Of a DNA stretch of 40,503 nucleotides, positions 1-8,982 are shown piece by piece (position 1 is the first letter of the stretch; each line of letters opens with the position of its first letter). Origin of the DNA: Candidatus Omnitrophota bacterium (lineage in GTDB: Bacteria > Omnitrophota > Gorgyraeia > Gygaellales > JAMWCP01). The stretch is taken from assembly GCA_023819665.1 (NCBI GenBank), contig JAMWCP010000003.1:1-40503 (forward strand), given 5' to 3'. The notes below the pieces were generated by a model that ran no database searches, had not been told where the DNA came from, and saw only the letters and a program-made list of their open reading frames with translations. The position numbers were made by a program, and so were the translations under genes.

Positions 1-2
1 TT

Positions 3-341
3 AGTTATTCTGTAGGTAATTTCGAGGAAGCGATCGATTTTTATCGTAAAGCCATAGAAAATTCTTCTTCTAAACAGGCAGTTTTTTTTCAGTTTAGAAT
101 TGCAGAGTGTTTTCAAGAAGCCTTTCGTTTAGATGAAGCCATCCAGGAGTACCTTAAGGTAAGTTATTTTTATCCACAGAATAAATCTTTATGCGCAAAG
201 GCATTGTTAAGGATAGCTCAAATTTATGAAGACAGAGAGGATATTCAATCAGCTAAAAGCATATATCAGAAGATATTACAGATGGATGTTCAAGAAGCAA
301 AGTACGCAAAGGAGAGGCTTGATTTGCTTGGTTTACAATAA
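3..341 (+). CDS. TPR-repeat protein, C-terminal fragment (5' truncated by window edge)
   Basis: Frame 3 is open from the window edge to TAA at 339-341: SYSVGNFEEAIDFYRKAIENS...RLDEAIQEYLKVSYFYPQN...; TPR-like helical repeats. Confidence 0.75.
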   Translation, partial: SYSVGNFEEAIDFYRKAIENSSSKQAVFFQFRIAECFQEAFRLDEAIQEYLKVSYFYPQNKSLCAKALLRIAQIYEDREDIQSAKSIYQKILQMDVQEAKYAKERLDLLGLQ

Positions 342-358
342 AAGAAAGGAGCTTAGAG

Positions 359-976
359 ATGTGGCAACTGTTTTTGAAGGGTGGGGCAGTGATGTGGCCA
401 ATTCTTATTTGTTCGATATTTGCTTTAGCAATTATTCTAGAGAAGTTATATTTTTTACATAAAAATAGTATTGATGATGCTCAACTGTTCTTAAAGGATA
501 TTAAGGATAAATTAAAGCGACACGATATAAAAGAGGCAGTTAAATTATGTGATCAACAAAACACTTCTGTTTCTCGTGTAGTGAAGGCGGCAATCTTGAA
601 ATTCGATCGCGGCAAAGAGGAAATAAAAGAAGCAATTGAGGAAACCGCTCTCTATGAGATACCGCATTTAGAGAAAAATTTGAATATGCTGGCTACCATT
701 GCCCACATTTCTCCTCTTTTAGGTCTTCTGGGCACCGTTACAGGAATGGTAAAATGTTTTTATACTATTCAGACAAAAACAAGTACCTTTAATCCAGTTT
801 CTGCGGCTGATTTGGCAGGAGGAATTTGGGAAGCTTTGCTTACTACAGTTTTTGGTTTAGTAGTGGCAATACCTACTTTTGTAGCTTATAATTATCTTGT
901 AGGTAGAGTAAATCATGTTATTCTAGAAATGGAACAGATTTCTACGGAAATAGTGAATTTTTTACACAATAATTAA
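359..976 (+). CDS. MotA/TolQ/ExbB proton channel family protein
   Basis: ISPLLGLLGTVTGMVKCF and AGGIWEALLTTVFGLVVAIPTFVAYNYL signatures; followed by ExbD. Confidence 0.92.
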   Translation: MWQLFLKGGAVMWPILICSIFALAIILEKLYFLHKNSIDDAQLFLKDIKDKLKRHDIKEAVKLCDQQNTSVSRVVKAAILKFDRGKEEIKEAIEETALYEIPHLEKNLNMLATIAHISPLLGLLGTVTGMVKCFYTIQTKTSTFNPVSAADLAGGIWEALLTTVFGLVVAIPTFVAYNYLVGRVNHVILEMEQISTEIVNFLHNN

Positions 977-983
977 AAGAGTT

Positions 984-1382
984 ATGCGTTTTAAAAGACA
1001 TATAGAATTTGAGCATGGTTTAAGACAGATTGATATCGCTCCTTTAGTGGATATGATATTTCAGTTACTTATTTTCTTTATGCTTACCTCCTCTTTTATT
1101 ATTCAACAGGGTATCAGGGTTAATCTTCCCCGTGCTATTACTTCTGAAATGGTAAAGAGGGAAAATATAGAAATTTCTATATCTGCAGAGAATGTTATAT
1201 ATCTAAACGAACAAGTAGTAACTTTGCAGGAACTTAAAGAGATACTTAATAATTTTAATCGTAAAGATATCTCTGTTTTAATTAAAGCAGATCGTCGAGC
1301 AATATTGGGAAGGGTAGTAGAAGTTTGGGATATTTTACGAGAAGTAGGTTTATCTCATATAAATATTGCTACTACCCAATAA
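984..1382 (+). CDS. ExbD/TolR family biopolymer transport protein
   Basis: IDIAPLVDMIFQLLIFFMLTSSF followed by a periplasmic domain with 'VLIKADRRA'. Confidence 0.92.
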   Translation: MRFKRHIEFEHGLRQIDIAPLVDMIFQLLIFFMLTSSFIIQQGIRVNLPRAITSEMVKRENIEISISAENVIYLNEQVVTLQELKEILNNFNRKDISVLIKADRRAILGRVVEVWDILREVGLSHINIATTQ

Positions 1383-1398
1383 ACAATACTAAGAATAT

Positions 1399-2045
1399 AT
1401 GCGGAATTTATCTTTCAATACGACCGTTATTCTTTCTCTATGCGGTCATATTTTAGGATTTACTTTTATTCAACCTACTTTAGGGAATATATTTCAAAAG
1501 TCAGAATGGTTAAAAATATTTTTTTTAGGTTCTTTATTTAATCAAAAAGATCTTTTATTTTCTGTAGATAATGATTTATTAAAAGAAAAGAGGTTTTTTG
1601 TTAATATTAACATAGAAGAATAAATCTAAGAAAACTCGTTAGTTTAGATTATCATAATAATTTTTATTATCCCAAAGAACGCAATTTATTCCAGATGAGT
1701 ATAGAGGAGAAAAAAGCCTTATTTTATCCTAAATCAACTCTCTATGTAGAATCATTAGACTCAGAAGAGAAGGAAGGTTCTTTGATGTTTTATCCTTACT
1801 TACCTTATAGTTTTATTATCTATTTTAAAGATCGGCAGAAGATATCATTGGAGTTTTTATTCTATACCTCCAAAAGAGAAGGAATAGCTTATCTTAAAAG
1901 AAAGATATCTTGCGGTAATTTAGAGGTTGATCTATTGGTGATGCGCTATATTACGAGGAGTTTGTGTTTATTAAAAGATTTTTTTTCTGTTAACGAATGG
2001 CAAACAGTAAAGATAGAACTTAGTCGTAAAGATGATAAGGATTGA
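1399..2045 (+). pseudogene. TonB-like protein, apparently split by a frameshift near 1611-1623
   Basis: N-terminal ORF 1399-1623 (frame 1, TM plus FFLGSLF) ends in TAA. Frame 3 is open from 1611 through the 1695-2045 ORF, whose C-terminus (LPYSFIIYFKDRQKISLEFL...GNLEVDLLVMRY...EWQTVKIEL) looks like a TonB C-terminal domain. Sits directly after ExbB/ExbD. Confidence 0.5.
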
Positions 2046-2265
2046 TTTTTACTGTCTGATAGCGTTTTACTTAAGCATATTTATCATTTTTTTCTTCCTT
2101 TTTGAATTAGGAAGAAAGATCCCCCGTCGGGATTTGAATATTAATCCCCATTTCATCTGGTATTGTTCCGTTTGTACTTATACCTATATAGATACACGGA
2201 GTGATTTTTATAGTATTTGTCCACGTTGTGGTTTTATCACCCAGAAAATTATAAAAAGTGATTGA
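2032..2265 (+). CDS. Small membrane protein with C-terminal zinc-ribbon-like CxxC...CxxC
   Basis: N-terminal TM helix; WYCSVCTYTYIDTRSDFYSICPRCGF. Confidence 0.6.
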   Translation: MIRIDFYCLIAFYLSIFIIFFFLFELGRKIPRRDLNINPHFIWYCSVCTYTYIDTRSDFYSICPRCGFITQKIIKSD

Positions 2266-2289
2266 CATATTTAAAATTATAATTATAAT
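2262..2289 (+). promoter_or_regulatory. Putative sigma70 promoter TTGACA-16-TATAAT
   Basis: TTGACA 2262-2267 and TATAAT 2284-2289; the -35 overlaps the preceding stop codon; RBS aaaggagg before ATG 2306. Confidence 0.6.
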
Positions 2290-2305
2290 TTAAAAAGGAG
2301 GGATA

Positions 2306-2512
2306 ATGATTACCGAGATAGGTATTGTAGCCGGAGAGATATGGCATTATTTGGATCAACATGGAGAGACAAATTTTTCAGAGTTGGTTAGTAATATTGA
2401 CAAACCCCGCGATACTATCTTGATGAGTTTGGGGTGGTTGGCAAGAGAGGGGCATGTTATTCTGGTAGAATATAATAATGATTATCGAGTAAGTTTAAGA
2501 AGAAATGTTTAA
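2306..2512 (+). CDS. Winged-helix domain protein (DUF2582-like)
   Basis: GEIWHYLDQHGETNFSELVSNIDKPRDTILMSLGWLAREGHV. Confidence 0.7.
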   Translation: MITEIGIVAGEIWHYLDQHGETNFSELVSNIDKPRDTILMSLGWLAREGHVILVEYNNDYRVSLRRNV

Positions 2513-2861
2513 AAGAAGAACTTCTAATAAATCAGTAGCCTTAGTTTATGTTTTAGGTGTCCTTGTGGCAATGATGGCGATTGCCTCTCTTATAATCACA
2601 ATTTTTTTGAGCCAATTCCGATTATCTCATCACCATACATCTCGAATGCAGGCTTATTATGCAGCAATGGCGGGGATAAATTATGCTTTTGAAAAAGTAA
2701 GGACAGGACAGATTGGTCCAACACAAGCTTATAATTATACTTTACATGATGAAGATTTTCCTGTTACGGTGAGGAATAAAAATGTTTATATAGAGGTAGC
2801 TCCCTATAACACTACCCGACAGCAACGCAGAATTAAAGTGAGAGTTAATTACCTCAATTAA
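2505..2861 (+). CDS. PilX/GspK-like pilus assembly protein
   Basis: N-terminal hydrophobic segment plus 'QAYYAAMAGINYAFEKVR' motif; adjacent to T4P operon. Confidence 0.65.
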   Translation: MFKRRTSNKSVALVYVLGVLVAMMAIASLIITIFLSQFRLSHHHTSRMQAYYAAMAGINYAFEKVRTGQIGPTQAYNYTLHDEDFPVTVRNKNVYIEVAPYNTTRQQRRIKVRVNYLN

Positions 2862-2987
2862 TTCTTCTAATTCTTCCTTATCCCAAATTAAAAAATTTAT
2901 AATCTAAGTAAATTTATTATAATTTAATTTATTTTTTTACAACTTTATAATTTTTTTAAAAATAAGTAAATTTATATAAAAAAATAC

Positions 2988-3016
2988 TTGACAAAGTAAA
3001 AATATTATGTTTTAAT
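2988..3016 (+). promoter_or_regulatory. Putative sigma70 promoter TTGACA-17-TTTAAT for the pilus operon
   Basis: TTGACA 2988-2993, 17-nt spacer, TTTAAT 3011-3016, upstream of ATG 3049. Confidence 0.6.
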
Positions 3017-3048
3017 ATTTTTTGTTTTAAAGTAATGAAATAGATAAA

Positions 3049-3249
3049 ATGAAAAGATTGATGAATATTGATGAATTGGCTAACTATTTAAGGTTACGCA
3101 AACAGACTATTTATAATTGGCTTTATCAGAAGAAAATATCGGGGTTTAAAGTAGGAGGGGTTTGGAGATTTGATAAAAGAGAGATTGATGCATGGTTGAA
3201 AAGCAGGAAACCGGAAGTAAAGACTAAGGAGAACAATGAGAAACAATGA
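3049..3249 (+). CDS. Excisionase/HTH_17-type DNA-binding protein
   Basis: MNIDELANYLRLRKQTIYNWLYQKKISGFKVGGVWRFDKREIDAWLKS. Confidence 0.85.
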   Translation: MKRLMNIDELANYLRLRKQTIYNWLYQKKISGFKVGGVWRFDKREIDAWLKSRKPEVKTKENNEKQ

Positions 3250-4747
3250 TATAGGTATATATTTTGGGATAAAAGGAATTGAAATCGTTTGGGTAAAAGC
3301 AGGTAAAATTATAGATAACCTTGAGATACCTGCAGAAAAATATATTGGTACAGAGTTGGAAGAAAAAATTCCTCAAAAAACAAAAATTATAACATTAATA
3401 AAAGAAGGGTTAAGAAAAAAGGATATAGAAAGTTATGGAGTAGGTATCTGTTTTGCGGGGAGAGAGTTAATTATTCGTTCTTTTGAGCTACCTTTGAATA
3501 TTCCTTACAAGGAGTTACCCCAGGCAGTTAGTTATGAAGCCAAAAAATACATTCCTTTTAAACTGGAAGAGATATTGTATGATTTTCAGATTAAAAAAGA
3601 GTACAAAGAAAAGAAGATATTAGTAAGTTTCTTAGGAATTAAAAGGGAAACTTTTGATTTTTATTCTTCTTTAATAAGAGAAATCGGCCTTAAATTAAAT
3701 AATGTAGAATATGCAACTTTTAGTTTATTTAGATTTGCCAGAGCACTTAATTTAGAAAAAAAAGGAAGTTATGCTTTTTTGACCATCGATATTGAAGATG
3801 AAACAAGTTTTATGGTAATAGAAGAGAATTTCCCCTTATTTACACGCGATATTTATATAGAAACAAAAGAGGTCAGTAATGAATTCTGGATAGAGAAATT
3901 AAAAAGCGAGATTCAATTATCTCTGGATTATTATTATCATCGTAAATTTCCTTCCAAACATATAGAAAAGATAATTATTTTAGGAACGCCTCAGATTAAA
4001 GAGGCATGTGTCAAATTAAGTCAGCAGGTGGAATGGATATTGGAATTTGTGGATATATCAGATATAACTCAATCTTACAAATATACTTTGAGTTCTTTGA
4101 AATCTTTTGGCATTTGTTTAGGTTCTACTGTGAAGCTTCCTTTTAGGTTTGATCTTCTTGGAATATGGGAAAAAGAGAGAAAAAAAGAGCGAATAAAAGA
4201 GCCGTTATGGGAGGAGGTTTCTTTACAGAGTATAAAGCCTTCGTTAGGGGTAATAATCTTATCTATTTTTATGGTTGTTGTTACATTTATGGTGCAATTT
4301 TATGAAGGTATCCCTATAAAAAAAGAGATAGAAAAGATGGTTTCTACAATGTTAAAAAATTATCCTCTGTTAGGAACAAAAACCATCGGAGAATTGGAAG
4401 ATAAAAAATCAGATTACAATAATAAACTCTATAATATGCATAATGCTTTTAGAGGTTATTCCTATATTACCCCTAATCTAAACATAATTCCTCAACTTCT
4501 TCCGCAGGGTGTATGGTTAGTAGAGTTGAATTTTAAGCAAGGAAAGGATGATAAAGGGTTTTTGTTGAAGGGGAGAGCTTATCTTAAAGATTATAATAAA
4601 GAGATAGAGGCTATCAATAAGTTTTTTTCTGATTTAAAAAATAAATCCGAGATTGCAAAGATCTATAAGAATATTGAGTTAGTTTCTATAGAACGTTCGG
4701 AAATAGAAAAAGAATTGGTAACTAATTTTATTATTATAGGTAAGTAG
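3236..4747 (+). CDS. PilM-PilN fusion, type IV pilus assembly
   Basis: N-terminal actin-like PilM domain (YEAKKYIPFKLEEILYDFQI), then a TM (SLGVIILSIFMVVVTFMVQF) and PilN-like periplasmic domain. Confidence 0.8.
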   Translation: MRNNDIGIYFGIKGIEIVWVKAGKIIDNLEIPAEKYIGTELEEKIPQKTKIITLIKEGLRKKDIESYGVGICFAGRELIIRSFELPLNIPYKELPQAVSYEAKKYIPFKLEEILYDFQIKKEYKEKKILVSFLGIKRETFDFYSSLIREIGLKLNNVEYATFSLFRFARALNLEKKGSYAFLTIDIEDETSFMVIEENFPLFTRDIYIETKEVSNEFWIEKLKSEIQLSLDYYYHRKFPSKHIEKIIILGTPQIKEACVKLSQQVEWILEFVDISDITQSYKYTLSSLKSFGICLGSTVKLPFRFDLLGIWEKERKKERIKEPLWEEVSLQSIKPSLGVIILSIFMVVVTFMVQFYEGIPIKKEIEKMVSTMLKNYPLLGTKTIGELEDKKSDYNNKLYNMHNAFRGYSYITPNLNIIPQLLPQGVWLVELNFKQGKDDKGFLLKGRAYLKDYNKEIEAINKFFSDLKNKSEIAKIYKNIELVSIERSEIEKELVTNFIIIGK

Positions 4748-4750
4748 AAT

Positions 4751-5296
4751 ATGGGGATTAAAAATATAAAAGAGATTGTCAATGCATTTATTTTAATTAT
4801 AGGAATTATTGTTAGTTTAATTACTTATAATCTTCAAAAAAATCAAAATACTGCTCACAAGAAAAGATTGGAGATGGAAAAATATAAAAGTGGATTATTA
4901 AATGAGTTATTAAATTTAGAAGACAATTTAAAGAAGTGTCGAAAAATTTTAAAAATAAAAGATACTTCCGAACTTATGGGTAAGATTAATCAATTAGCAG
5001 AAAGAAGCGGGGCAAAGGTTCTTTCGATCAAACCTGAAGAAGAAGATTTTGCTAAGAAAAATCCTTTTTATACAAAATCAACTTTGAGGCTTATTTTAGA
5101 AGCAGGAGATTACCATGCTTTAGGGAATTTTATTGCTCAATTAGAATCAGATGAGGATTTATATAAGATTGAGTCTTTAACTATAAAACCGTCAAGAAAA
5201 AAAAGTGGTGAATTTCTTAAAGATGATGTAAAAATAGAAGAGATAACGGTGCTTAAGGCGGAGATGGTAATTATAAGGTTTAATTTTAAAGGATGA
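4751..5296 (+). CDS. pilO: PilO-like type IV pilus inner-membrane protein
   Basis: N-terminal TM, coiled coil, ferredoxin-like C-terminal region; position between PilM/N and PilP. Confidence 0.65.
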   Translation: MGIKNIKEIVNAFILIIGIIVSLITYNLQKNQNTAHKKRLEMEKYKSGLLNELLNLEDNLKKCRKILKIKDTSELMGKINQLAERSGAKVLSIKPEEEDFAKKNPFYTKSTLRLILEAGDYHALGNFIAQLESDEDLYKIESLTIKPSRKKSGEFLKDDVKIEEITVLKAEMVIIRFNFKG

Positions 5297-5748
5297 AAAA
5301 AGAGATTATCTTTTTTATTTTTGTTAGTTATGTATTAATAAGCAGAGGAATAATCTGTGCAGAAGAGAAAAAGAATTCTGATTTTCTTTCTCCTTCTTCA
5401 GTAAGATACACTTCTTATAACCTTAGAGATCCCTTTGAAGATTACCTTATACCCAAAATGAAACTACAATCTAAAAAAGAAGAAAAAACCCAATTGCCTC
5501 CTGCCGTCTCTATTCAAGGGGTGATTTGGCAAGGAACGGTACCCATGGCTATCATTGATAATAAAGTAGTAAAAGTAGGAGATACAATAGCGGTCAGGAA
5601 TGAATTAATTAAAATTACTGAAATTAATAAAGAAGGGGTCAAATTTCTCTATCAGGGAAATGAATTTAGCTTATTATCTCCCGGTTCCATTTATAAAATT
5701 AGAAGCGAAAAAAGTAAAAAGGATAAAAAAGAAGGAGGGAAAGAATGA
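5293..5748 (+). CDS. PilP/GspC-like lipoprotein or periplasmic linker
   Basis: 'YNLRDPFEDYLIP...VSIQGVIWQGTVPMAIIDNKVVKVGDTI'; 4-nt overlaps with neighbours. Confidence 0.65.
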   Translation: MKKEIIFFIFVSYVLISRGIICAEEKKNSDFLSPSSVRYTSYNLRDPFEDYLIPKMKLQSKKEEKTQLPPAVSIQGVIWQGTVPMAIIDNKVVKVGDTIAVRNELIKITEINKEGVKFLYQGNEFSLLSPGSIYKIRSEKSKKDKKEGGKE

Positions 5749-7262
5749 GAAGGATGTCCTTTTTAATTATTAGTATAATAATATTAAGTTTGGTTTTAAT
5801 AAAACCGGCGAACTCAGAATTATCTTCTGATTTTGAAGAGATACTCTTTGATGAAGAGACAGGAGAGGAGCCATTGATTTCTTTAGATTTTAAAGATGCG
5901 AGTTTAAAAGATGTACTTAAGGTTTTTTCTATGCAGGCAGGATTGAATTTTATTGCTTCGGAAGATATACAGGATAAAAAAATTACCCTTTATTTAGAAG
6001 GAGTGCCTTTAAGTAAAGCTATGGAGAAAATATTTGAAGCAAATAATCTTACCTATAAATTTGATGAGAAAGCAAAAATATATATTGTTAAACCTCCTCC
6101 TACCCCTCCGCCTGTAGAACCTATCACTAAAGTCTATTTCTTAAAATATGTTACGGTTGGTTCCTCCTCTTTGGTTAAAGAGATGAGGAGTTATTTAGAG
6201 GAAGAAAAAGGAGGTTCTATAGGAGAAAGCGTGGGAATCACAGAGGCGATCAGAAAAGTTCTTTCTGATAAAGGTAAAGTAGTTGAAGAACCTCAGACTA
6301 ATAGTTTAATTGTTACTGATTTTCCCAAACAATTTCCTCTTGTTGAAGAAGTGATTAAGCGTTTAGATACCCCGATAGTTCAGGTGATATTAGAGGTAGA
6401 AATGTTGGATGTCAATAAAAATAAATTAGAGCGGATGGGGATAAAGTTTGGAGATATTAATGATTTTCCTTCTGTTTTAGCGATGACAATTACGGGAGCA
6501 CAACGAGGGACAAAATTCCCTTTTTCTGCTCTTTGGCCAAAACCGGAAGATGATATTTCTACTCCTCGGTCAGAAGTTACAGAAGCAGGTAAGATAAGTT
6601 TTGCTAATTCCTATCAAGTACTTTTAGATCTTATTAAATCTTATTCTGATACGAAGATTCTAGCGCGTCCTCGGATATTAACTTTAAATAATCGTACTGC
6701 AGAAATAAAGGTTGTTTCTAATGAGGCAGTCAACGAAGAGGTAACTTTTGATGAAAAGGGTAACATTGTCGGGCGTGATTATGAACGTATAGAAGTAGGG
6801 GTTTCTTTAAGAATTACTCCCCAGGTTAATTTAGAAGAGAGAGAGATCACTATGTTTATTATACCAAAAGTTTCTAATACCAAAATAAGTGGTATTTCTT
6901 CTGTAGTGCTTGATCCGGAGGAGCGTACAACAAAGAGCTTGGTAAGAGTAAAAGATGGAGAGACAGTTATTTTAGGAGGACTTATTCATAATGATTTCAA
7001 TAAAATTAATACCAAGGTCCCTCTTTTAGGAGATATACCTGTTATTGGTGCTCTTTTTAGGCATAAAGAAGTCAAAAGAAATAAAGAGAGAGAATTATTG
7101 GTTTTTATAACTCCTCGTATTGTAATGGATAAAAAATTAGCTAAACTTACCGAAATTCCTGTTCCCGAAGAAGAAAAAGGTTTTTATGTTTTTCAGCAAA
7201 AAGATGAACTTCGCTACAAAACCATAGGTAATTTTCTAAATAATTTTGAAAAAGCGAAGTAG
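5745..7262 (+). CDS. Secretin (PilQ/GspD family)
   Basis: STN-like 'ISLDFKDASLKDVLKVFSMQAGLNF'; C-terminal 'VKDGETVILGGLIHNDFNKINTKVPLLGDIPVIGALFRHKEVKRNKERELLVFITPRIV'. Confidence 0.93.
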   Translation: MRRMSFLIISIIILSLVLIKPANSELSSDFEEILFDEETGEEPLISLDFKDASLKDVLKVFSMQAGLNFIASEDIQDKKITLYLEGVPLSKAMEKIFEANNLTYKFDEKAKIYIVKPPPTPPPVEPITKVYFLKYVTVGSSSLVKEMRSYLEEEKGGSIGESVGITEAIRKVLSDKGKVVEEPQTNSLIVTDFPKQFPLVEEVIKRLDTPIVQVILEVEMLDVNKNKLERMGIKFGDINDFPSVLAMTITGAQRGTKFPFSALWPKPEDDISTPRSEVTEAGKISFANSYQVLLDLIKSYSDTKILARPRILTLNNRTAEIKVVSNEAVNEEVTFDEKGNIVGRDYERIEVGVSLRITPQVNLEEREITMFIIPKVSNTKISGISSVVLDPEERTTKSLVRVKDGETVILGGLIHNDFNKINTKVPLLGDIPVIGALFRHKEVKRNKERELLVFITPRIVMDKKLAKLTEIPVPEEEKGFYVFQQKDELRYKTIGNFLNNFEKAK

Positions 7263-7263
7263 T

Positions 7264-8982
7264 ATGCCTAAGGAAAAATATCTAAAACTAGGAGATATGC
7301 TCCTTAAGGAAGGGGTAATTACTCCTCAACAATTAAAAAAAGCTTTGGATATTCAAGCGAAAGAAGGAGGTAGATTAGGAGAGATTTTAATAAAGATGGG
7401 GGCAGCAAAAGAAGAAGAGGTGGTAAGTATTTTGGGAAAGCAATTAGGAATCCCTTATTTTTCTTTAGGCACAGGTATGCTGAAACCAGCAGCGGATCAA
7501 GGATTAGAGGAACTTATTCCTCGAGACTTTGCTATTAAGAATTTGGTTTTGCCACTTTCGCGCGTTTTAAAATCTTTAACTTGCGCAATGTATGATCCTT
7601 TGGATTTAGTTTTGATCGATAATTTAAGAAAACTTACAGGATGCGAAATAAATCCAGTTATTGCTACCCGTGCAGATATCATCAAAGCCATTGAAGAGTT
7701 TTATGGAAAACAGACTTTTTTAAAACAAGCAGTAGAAGCAACCTATGAGGTTGCTCCAGCAATAGAGGAAGCCATAGAGCTTGCTGAGGGACAATTGAGT
7801 TTAGATGCATTGATTGCTCGGGCAGAAGAAGCACCGGTAGTAAAACTTACCGATCTTATTATTCGTCAGGCAATTAATGAACGCGCTTCAGATATTCATA
7901 TCGAGCCATTCAAAGATAGGATTTCTTTAAGATACAGAATAGATGGTAAGCTTTATGAGATACCTCCACCCGCAAAACATCTGCATCTTCCTATTATTTC
8001 GCGTATAAAGATTCTGGCTAAATTGGATATTGCAGAAAAACGTTTACCTCAGGATGGAGCATTCTTTGTGAAGTTAGAAGATAGGGTAATAGATATTAGA
8101 GTTTCTACTATTCCTACTATTTATGGAGAAAAAGTGGTATTGAGACTTCTGGATAAAAGTTCAGTAGTTTTAGATCTTAATCAATTAGGATTTGAAACAC
8201 ATCAGTTGGAACAGATTCGTAAGTGTATAAATATGCCATATGGGCTTATACTTTTAACCGGTCCCACAGGAAGTGGGAAGACCACTACTCTTTATTCGAT
8301 TCTGAATGAGATAAAAGATCCTACAAAAAATATTATTACTATTGAAGATCCTGTAGAGTATCGATTAGAGGGGATAAATCAGGTACAGGTAAAGCCAGAG
8401 ATTGGGCTTACTTTTGCTACAGCACTACGTAGTTTTTTAAGACAGGATCCGGATGTAATGTTAGTAGGAGAAATCAGGGATATGGAGACAGCAGAGATAT
8501 GTATCCGTTCTGCACTTACTGGGCATTTAGTTTTTAGTACTCTCCATACCAATGATGCTCCTTCCGCAATAAATCGTTTAATAGATATTGGAGTACATTC
8601 TTATCTTATCACTCCTTCTTTGTTAATGGTAGTTGCTCAACGATTATTAAGAAAACTCTGTCCTGACTGCAAAGAAGCCTATGAACCTGATCCTGAACAG
8701 TTGGGAGGTATAAAATTGAATGCTGAACTTATATATAGACCTAAGGGTTGTTCTAAGTGTTCTCAGGTGGGGTATAAAGGGAGACTCTGTGTGGCAGAGG
8801 TGATGGTAGTTACTGATAAAATAAGAGAAGCAATTACAAAACATGCTACTTATCAAGAGATAAAGGAATTGTGTATTTCTGAAGGTATGCAGACATTGTA
8901 TCGATCTGCATTAAGAAAGGTAGAATCAGGCATTACTTCTTTAGAAGAAGCACTAAACGTTACAATGGAAATAGGAGGATAA
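7264..8982 (+). CDS. pilB: Type IV pilus assembly ATPase PilB / GspE
   Basis: GPTGSGKTTTLY Walker A, ASDIHIEP, GEIRDMETAEICIRSALTGHLVFSTLHTNDA; CxxC pairs; ATG 7264 preferred over TTG 7246. Confidence 0.93.
   Translation: MPKEKYLKLGDMLLKEGVITPQQLKKALDIQAKEGGRLGEILIKMGAAKEEEVVSILGKQLGIPYFSLGTGMLKPAADQGLEELIPRDFAIKNLVLPLSRVLKSLTCAMYDPLDLVLIDNLRKLTGCEINPVIATRADIIKAIEEFYGKQTFLKQAVEATYEVAPAIEEAIELAEGQLSLDALIARAEEAPVVKLTDLIIRQAINERASDIHIEPFKDRISLRYRIDGKLYEIPPPAKHLHLPIISRIKILAKLDIAEKRLPQDGAFFVKLEDRVIDIRVSTIPTIYGEKVVLRLLDKSSVVLDLNQLGFETHQLEQIRKCINMPYGLILLTGPTGSGKTTTLYSILNEIKDPTKNIITIEDPVEYRLEGINQVQVKPEIGLTFATALRSFLRQDPDVMLVGEIRDMETAEICIRSALTGHLVFSTLHTNDAPSAINRLIDIGVHSYLITPSLLMVVAQRLLRKLCPDCKEAYEPDPEQLGGIKLNAELIYRPKGCSKCSQVGYKGRLCVAEVMVVTDKIREAITKHATYQEIKELCISEGMQTLYRSALRKVESGITSLEEALNVTMEIGG

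Noticed and set aside
226-462. 78-aa ORF overlapping the TPR tail and exbB
   Set aside because: It is out of frame with two better-supported coding frames, has no domain signal, and is probably spurious.
1611-1623. Programmed -1 frameshift in the TonB-like gene
   Set aside because: No X_XXY_YYZ slippery heptamer or obvious downstream stem-loop; indel or decay is simpler. The split itself is reported as a finding.
3049-3249. Phage excisionase / prophage remnant
   Set aside because: The HTH matches the excisionase family, but there are no phage genes nearby and it is coupled to pilM.
7497-7691. Minus-strand ORFs across the window (e.g. 7497-7691, 9476-9826, 11645-11932, 27146-27466, 34656-35060, 38728-39093)
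   Set aside because: All lie antisense to strongly supported + strand genes, with no RBS/promoter context or recognizable domains.
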